Shown here: one piece after another, positions 59,295 through 64,000 of the stretch
How the letters are laid out: each line of letters begins with the position of its first letter
How positions within the stretch are numbered: the stretch's first letter is position 1
Source of the DNA: an uncultured Prevotella sp.
GTDB taxonomy: Bacteria > Bacteroidota > Bacteroidia > Bacteroidales > Bacteroidaceae
DNA: 64,000 nucleotides
Reading direction: 5' to 3'
NCBI GenBank assembly: GCA_946183415.1
Contig: CAMHAM010000010.1
Coordinates: 1-64,000 of the forward strand
Made by a program: the position numbers and the translations under genes
The notes under the pieces: model-generated
Seen by the model: only the letters and a program-made list of their open reading frames with translations
The model's database searches: none
What the model was told of the DNA's origin: nothing

Positions 59295-61880
59295 ATGCAA
59301 ATGAATAAACTAGCAACCTTGCTGTGCTGCCTGAGTATGGCCGCCAGCCTCCAAGCACAAGTTCTGCCCTATCAGGATGCCAATCTTACGGCAGCCCAAA
59401 GGGCTGATGACCTTTTAGGAAGACTGACTCTTGAAGAGAAAGTAAGTCTGATGATGGACACCTCGCCCGCTATCGAGCGACTCGGCATCCCCCAGTTCCA
59501 ATGGTGGAACGAAGCCCTGCACGGCATCGGCCGTAACGGCTTTGCCACCGTGTTCCCTATCACGATGGGTATGGCTGCCTCATGGGACGACGCCTTGTTG
59601 CACAAGGTGTTTACAGCCGTGAGCGACGAGGCCCGCGTGAAGGCACAGCAGGCCAAGCGCTCGGGTGACATCAAGCGCTATCAGAGTCTGTCGTTCTGGA
59701 CACCGAACATCAATATCTTCCGTGATCCCCGTTGGGGACGCGGACAGGAAACCTACGGGGAAGACCCCTACCTGACATCCAAGATGGGACTGGCCGTCGT
59801 CCGTGGTCTGCAGGGCGTGGGCTACAATGGCGAGGATCTCGGCATCAGCAAGTACCGCAAGTTGCTGGCCTGTGCCAAGCACTTTGCCGTACACAGCGGT
59901 CCAGAGTGGAACCGTCATGAGTTCAACGTAGAAAACCTGCCCGAGCGCGACCTTTGGGAAACCTATCTGCCTGCCTTCAAGGCACTGGTGCAGGAGGGAA
60001 AGGTCGCAGAGATCATGTGTGCCTACCAGCGTATCGACGGACAGCCATGCTGTTCACAGACCCGTTACGAACAGCAGATCCTGCGTGACGAATGGGGATT
60101 CGACGGACTGATCACCTCAGACTGCGGTGCCATCCGCGACTTCCTGCCCCGCTGGCATAACACTGCCAAGGATCCCGCTGAGGCTTCAGCCCAGGCCGTA
60201 TTGGCTGGTACCGACGTTGAGTGTGGATCGGAATACAAGAACCTGCCCATGGCCGTGCGCCGTGGTGACATCAAGGAGGCCGACCTCGACAAGAGTCTGC
60301 GCCGTCTGCTCATCGCCCGCTTTGAGTTGGGCGACTTCGACAACGATGACCTGAACCCCTGGACGAAGATCCCTGAGAGCATTGTAGCATGTGACGCCCA
60401 TAAGCAGCTGGCACTCGACATGGCCAGAAAGAGCATGGTGCTGCTCCAAAACAAGAACCAGGCACTGCCCTTGGCAAAGGATGCACGTATCGCCGTACTC
60501 GGTGCCAACGCCATCGACTCTGTCATGCAGTGGGGTAACTATTCTGGCTTTGCCACCCGTACCATCACTGCCCTTGAGGGCATTCAGCAACTGGCACCGC
60601 AAGCTAGATTCATCAGTGGTTGCGGACTGACTCGAAATGAAGTCTTCGAGAGCCGCTTCGGAGAACTGAGATCACCCCTTGGCGACAAAGGCATGCAAGC
60701 TACCTATTACAATAACACCGAGATGAAAGGTGCTCCGGCAGCGACTGCCAAATTCACGGCTCCCATCATGCTCAGCAATGGCGGCAATACCGTCTTTGCC
60801 CCAGGCTTGAATCTGGAGAAATTCTCAGCCCGTCTCGATGCCACTTTCATCCCCACAAATGACGAGACCGTCATCTTCAACATCAATGGCGACGACAAAG
60901 TGCGCCTCATCGTCAACGGGGATACCATCGTCAACATCTGGCAGACTCGTAATCGCATCCAAGGAGCTCAGAAAGAGATGGTCGTAAAGGCCGGGGAGCA
61001 TTACCGCATCCAGATTGACTACGTTCAGGTGAGCGACTTCGCCTTCCTCGGTTTCGATATCCAGCACAAAGAGGCTCCTACCCATCAACAGCTGTTGGCG
61101 CAGATCGGTGATGCAGAGACCGTCATCTTCGTAGGAGGTATCTCACCGAAGCTCGAAGGGGAGGAGATGCGCGTCAACGAAGAAGGTTTCAAGGGTGGCG
61201 ACCGCACCAGCATCGAACTGCCAAAGGCCCAGCGCGAGACACTCGCCATGCTCCACCAGGCAGGCAAGAAGGTCATCTTCGTCAACTGCTCAGGCTCCGC
61301 GATGGCTCTCGCGCCCGAACTGGAGTCGTGCGATGCCATCCTGCAGGCCTGGTACAGTGGTGAGCAGGGGGGGCAGGCACTGGCCGAAGTGCTCTTCGGT
61401 GACTATAATCCGAGCGGCAAACTGCCTATCACTTTCTACAAGAGCACGGACGAACTGCCCGACTTTCTGGACTACACGATGAAGAACCGCACCTATCGCT
61501 ATTATACCGGCGAGGCGCTGTTCCCCTTTGGCTTTGGCCTGAGTTATACACAGTTCGAGATCGGCAAGCCACAATACAGTAACAACAAGGTACGTGTCAG
61601 CGTGAAGAACACCGGCACCAGAGAAGGTCTGGAGACGGTGCAGGTATATATCCGCCATCTGGCCGACAAGGAAGGTCCTCAGAAGACCCTCCGTGCTTAC
61701 CAACAGGTGACACTCAAGCCCGGTGAGAGCAAGGCCATTGTCATCGACCTGCCCCGCCAGAGCTTTGAAGGCTGGGATGCGAAGACCAACACGATGCGCG
61801 TCGTGCCCGGCAAGTACGAGCTGATGGTTGGCAACTCAAGCGCCGACAGTCAGCTGAAGAAGATTACCGTCACACTATAG
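59295..61880 (+). CDS. GH3 beta-glycosidase with PA14 domain (beta-xylosidase/beta-glucosidase type), secreted
   Basis: 861 residues from ATG 59295 (ATG 59301 also possible). Signal peptide ending AASLQAQ. N-terminal GH3 barrel with the nucleophile Asp in GLITSDCGAIRDF near residue 274; second GH3 domain split by a PA14 insert (about 465-595, with MQATYYNN and NGDDKVRLIVNG); then EGFKGGDRTSIELPKAQ, the FPFGFGLSYTQF motif and a C-terminal FnIII-like domain. Rumen Prevotella enzymes of this layout act on xylo-oligosaccharides or gluco-oligosaccharides; specificity is not decided by sequence alone. Confidence 0.93.
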   Translation: MQMNKLATLLCCLSMAASLQAQVLPYQDANLTAAQRADDLLGRLTLEEKVSLMMDTSPAIERLGIPQFQWWNEALHGIGRNGFATVFPITMGMAASWDDALLHKVFTAVSDEARVKAQQAKRSGDIKRYQSLSFWTPNINIFRDPRWGRGQETYGEDPYLTSKMGLAVVRGLQGVGYNGEDLGISKYRKLLACAKHFAVHSGPEWNRHEFNVENLPERDLWETYLPAFKALVQEGKVAEIMCAYQRIDGQPCCSQTRYEQQILRDEWGFDGLITSDCGAIRDFLPRWHNTAKDPAEASAQAVLAGTDVECGSEYKNLPMAVRRGDIKEADLDKSLRRLLIARFELGDFDNDDLNPWTKIPESIVACDAHKQLALDMARKSMVLLQNKNQALPLAKDARIAVLGANAIDSVMQWGNYSGFATRTITALEGIQQLAPQARFISGCGLTRNEVFESRFGELRSPLGDKGMQATYYNNTEMKGAPAATAKFTAPIMLSNGGNTVFAPGLNLEKFSARLDATFIPTNDETVIFNINGDDKVRLIVNGDTIVNIWQTRNRIQGAQKEMVVKAGEHYRIQIDYVQVSDFAFLGFDIQHKEAPTHQQLLAQIGDAETVIFVGGISPKLEGEEMRVNEEGFKGGDRTSIELPKAQRETLAMLHQAGKKVIFVNCSGSAMALAPELESCDAILQAWYSGEQGGQALAEVLFGDYNPSGKLPITFYKSTDELPDFLDYTMKNRTYRYYTGEALFPFGFGLSYTQFEIGKPQYSNNKVRVSVKNTGTREGLETVQVYIRHLADKEGPQKTLRAYQQVTLKPGESKAIVIDLPRQSFEGWDAKTNTMRVVPGKYELMVGNSSADSQLKKITVTL

Positions 61881-61889
61881 CCAGGAAGG

Positions 61890-63335
61890 CTACATACGGA
61901 TATTCTTCGTGTTTTCGAAATGAAACTGAGGACGTTCATCTGGAAGGATTGTTTCCAGATGAACGTTTTTTAATCTGATATCCTCAGCGTTGCTGATAGA
62001 GAATCCCCACGCAGGCTGGATGCCATGGGCAGAGGGTTCGGGGTAGTTGGCCTCACCCGACTGTCCTGGCTGGCGGGCTTCAGGGATGAAGAACGGGTTA
62101 CGTCCCCGTTGTTCCTTAACATCCTGGAGGGTTAATCCGCCACGGAACTGTACATAGAGGTTCTTGATGGTGACACGACGGACGGGATGGCCTTCCACAC
62201 CAGCTATCAGACAAGCGTAGCGACTATCAGCATCGGTGACATGCACGTTACGGATACTGATACCATCGACTGTTGAGAAATGGAACCCTTCGGGTGCACG
62301 CATACGGTTGCCCAGGCGGATATAGATGGGCGAGTTGCAGATGTCGGTCATCGTCAGGTCGCTCACCCGGATATCTTTCATCTCTGCACCGTCGACGGTT
62401 TCAAGTGCCAGACCTCGGCAATGCGTGAACGTACAGCGTCGGATAGTGATATGACGGAACCCGCCGTTAGATTCTGTGCCAAGTTTGATGCGCCCCGTAG
62501 GTCCGTCACCATCAGGAGCCTTTTCGGTCTGGGTGGTGCATGTGCCATCGAGCAGCGTACCCACATCATATCCACTGACTTCACAATCCTCTATCAGCAC
62601 ATGTTCCGTAGGCTTTGCCCATCCTAAGGCGTAGGAGCATTTCAGGACGATGGCATCATCGTTGACCGTGTTCACTTTGCAGTTGCGAATGATGACCCGC
62701 TCACAGCAATCGATATCGAAGCCGTCGCGATTGGTATCGGCCGTGACATGCTCTATCAACAGGTCATCGACCCCAGTTAGCAACATGGCAAAATGCCCAC
62801 AACTCAGGAAACTGAGTCCTCGGATGGTCACACGCCTGCAATCGCGCAGAGCGAGTGCCTTGTTGGCCAGCGGCGGCCCCTGATAGTCATCGCGCTGTCC
62901 CCAGCGGCTCAAGACATCGGTACCATCAATGAGGCCTTCGCCCTCGAGTGTGACGTTCTGGAGGTTCTCACCCCGGAGGAGTGAGTTGTGCCAATGGCTG
63001 TGACCGTAGTCCTGATAGTGGGAGTCGTTGGGTTCAGCCTCGTCATAGCCCTCAGTCTCTGTGACGGGTGCAGCCTTCAGCACAGCTCCTTTCTCCAACC
63101 GCAGGGTCGTGTTACTCTTCAGGTGAACAGAATAACAAGGGTATACCCCTTCTGTCAGAACGATTGTTCCCCCACCCTCTTTGGCAGCTTGTTCGATGGC
63201 GGCATTGATGGCGGGCGAGTCGATATGCTGCCCGTCGCCCTTGGCACCGAAGTCCCTGACGTTGAAAATCGGATTAGCAGATGCCGTGACAGCCTGGACT
63301 AATACGGCAATCATAAAAGATAATCTGAGATACAT
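61890..63335 (-). CDS. GH28-type right-handed beta-helix glycosidase, secreted
   Basis: 481 residues from ATG 63335; a TTG nine bases upstream is rejected. Signal peptide ending TASANP. Family features: NVRDFGAKGDGQHIDSPAIN at the N-terminus, NRDGFDIDCCERVIIRNC, the Asp pair in NTVNDDAIVLKCS, then LGTESNGGFRHITIRRC and GLALETVDGAEM, which in this clade replace the usual GHG and RIK motifs. Probably an exo-acting pectinase (polygalacturonan or rhamnogalacturonan). Its last codons double as the terminator of GH3. Confidence 0.85.
   Translation of the reverse strand: MYLRLSFMIAVLVQAVTASANPIFNVRDFGAKGDGQHIDSPAINAAIEQAAKEGGGTIVLTEGVYPCYSVHLKSNTTLRLEKGAVLKAAPVTETEGYDEAEPNDSHYQDYGHSHWHNSLLRGENLQNVTLEGEGLIDGTDVLSRWGQRDDYQGPPLANKALALRDCRRVTIRGLSFLSCGHFAMLLTGVDDLLIEHVTADTNRDGFDIDCCERVIIRNCKVNTVNDDAIVLKCSYALGWAKPTEHVLIEDCEVSGYDVGTLLDGTCTTQTEKAPDGDGPTGRIKLGTESNGGFRHITIRRCTFTHCRGLALETVDGAEMKDIRVSDLTMTDICNSPIYIRLGNRMRAPEGFHFSTVDGISIRNVHVTDADSRYACLIAGVEGHPVRRVTIKNLYVQFRGGLTLQDVKEQRGRNPFFIPEARQPGQSGEANYPEPSAHGIQPAWGFSISNAEDIRLKNVHLETILPDERPQFHFENTKNIRM
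61932..61971 (+). terminator. GH3 terminator inside the coding end of the convergent GH28 gene
   Basis: ACGTTCATCTGGAA (61932-61945), 7-nt loop, TTCCAGATGAACGT (61953-61966), with six T from 61966 to 61971. The perfect 14-bp stem lies 52 bp after the GH3 stop and within codons of the GH28 C-terminus. Confidence 0.85.
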
Positions 63336-63362
63336 GACGAACAATTATTTGTTTTCTGAGTG

Positions 63363-63370
63363 CAAATATA
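63363..63370 (-). promoter_or_regulatory. -7 box for the GH28 gene
   Basis: Minus-strand TATATTTG, 27 bp before the ATG at 63335. AT-rich surroundings lower confidence. Confidence 0.45.
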
Positions 63371-63422
63371 ATGCATTTTACACATTATCTATAATATAAA
63401 GAAGAAGAACTGGTGATTACGT

Positions 63423-63484
63423 AAACGTTTTCAGTATTTTTTAACCCAAAATAAGTATTATTTCACAATAATTTATTAACTTTG
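63423..63484 (+). promoter_or_regulatory. SusC promoter with an upstream AAACGTTT palindrome
   Basis: TAACTTTG at 63477-63484 is the -7 box. AAACGTTT (63423-63430) lies about 50 bp upstream, the same 8-bp palindrome as before the pectinase fusion at 24901-24908. The leader to the ATG is about 75 nt. Confidence 0.5.
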
Positions 63485-63566
63485 TGCCCGAAATAGGCAT
63501 CTATTGAAGATAAAACAAACAAAATATCTTATAATTAATTAATTTGTATAACTAAAACTAACGTGT

Positions 63567-64000
63567 ATGAATCTACAAATCAAAAGAGCCGCAATGGCTA
63601 TGCTTTTGTCTGTGTTCTGCTTCGTGGCTTATGCCCAGAAGACGGTCACAGGTACTGTGGTGGACGCTACAGGTGAGCCCATGATTGGTGTTAGTATTCT
63701 TGTTGACGGTACCACCATCGGTGGCGTAACCGACTTCGACGGAAACTTCTCAATCAAGGACGTTCCTGAGAATGGTGTCCTAAAGATCTCTTACATCGGC
63801 TACAAGGACCAAAAGATCTCCGTAGCCGGAAAGAGCAGTATTAACGTCACTCTGGAAGAGGACGCTGCCAGTCTCGATGAGATCGTGGTCGTAGGTTACG
63901 GTACGATGAAGAAGAAGGACTTGACGGGTGCTGTTGCCAGCGTGAAGACCGATGACCTTGCAAAGGTGGCAGGTGCTAACGCTCTGTCGGCTATGCAGGC
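63567..64000 (+). CDS. SusC-type TonB-dependent outer-membrane receptor, 3' part beyond the right edge
   Basis: 144 codons are present of an expected 1000 or so. Signal peptide (FCFVAYAQ), then the carboxypeptidase-like domain typical of SusC (VTGTVVDATGEPMIGVSILV, TDFDGNFSIKDVP, LKISYIGYKDQ), the TonB box-like EIVVVGYGTMKKKDLTGAV and the start of the plug (LSAMQA). It imports oligosaccharides together with a SusD lipoprotein, which should lie just outside the window. It marks the neighbouring glycosidases as part of a polysaccharide utilisation locus. Confidence 0.95.
   Translation, partial: MNLQIKRAAMAMLLSVFCFVAYAQKTVTGTVVDATGEPMIGVSILVDGTTIGGVTDFDGNFSIKDVPENGVLKISYIGYKDQKISVAGKSSINVTLEEDAASLDEIVVVGYGTMKKKDLTGAVASVKTDDLAKVAGANALSAMQ

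Noticed and set aside
1..64000. tRNA, rRNA, tmRNA genes or integrase-flanked att sites
   Set aside because: No cloverleaf, rRNA-like segment or integrase gene was recognised by eye; a dedicated scan would be needed to exclude them fully.

Overview
The window reads as a chromosomal segment of a gut- or rumen-type Bacteroidota close to Prevotella (Prevotella, Segatella or Xylanibacter). Evidence for this is a SusC-type TonB receptor at the right edge, many secreted glycoside hydrolases, Bacteroidota-specific families (DUF4924, DUF4450, a trp operon that begins with trpB), and promoters of the Bacteroidota sigma type: TAnnTTTG, often with TTTG exactly 20 bp upstream. I see no rRNA, tRNA or CRISPR array.

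1-16.9 kb is mostly housekeeping. rny (cut by the left edge), zapA and a coiled-coil partner run leftwards. rfbA and an ECF sigma factor run rightwards. A long leftward collinear series then holds a TPR-PP2C phosphatase, a LysE exporter, a DUF4924 protein, rfbD, prfC, trxB, a Sua5-type gene, a ClC channel, fmt, a 45-residue small protein and rpe. A ROK kinase and a PaaI thioesterase converge just before the trp operon.

16.9-23.6 kb is trpBEGDCFA. It is preceded by a leader peptide with three consecutive Trp codons and a mutually exclusive antiterminator/terminator, a complete attenuator.

23.6-37.7 kb carries a nucleoside-hydrolase lipoprotein, a 1597-residue GH28-GH105-(alpha/alpha)6 fusion, a GH43 enzyme, a PI-PLC-like lipoprotein followed by two tandem outer-membrane barrel paralogues, a Kef-type antiporter and a YtcJ-type amidohydrolase.

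37.7-40.5 kb is a gene-poor accessory patch. It holds a short terminated transcript with a Ser-rich mini-ORF, a 65-residue XRE regulator, a possible Fic remnant, an AbiEii-like toxin gene interrupted at a G9 tract with its upstream partner, and the 3' end of an amidase with palindromic repeats.

40.5-49.2 kb is the most unusual part. One leftward series encodes a 1400-residue VgrG-like spike protein whose OB-fold is split by a coiled coil of about 180 residues, a 662-residue beta-solenoid/coiled-coil protein, a 232-residue unknown, and then a full Rsb-like partner-switching set (STAS, HATPase kinase, PP2C phosphatase). No sheath, tube, baseplate or ClpV gene lies in the window.

49.2-64 kb carries an M13 peptidase and a plant-glycan locus: GH115, DUF4450, GH35, GH3, GH28 and the start of a SusC gene. 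The GH35/GH3 divergent region is dense in operator-like repeats. Together with the 25-31 kb enzymes, these genes point to use of pectic and/or glucuronoxylan or arabinogalactan side chains.
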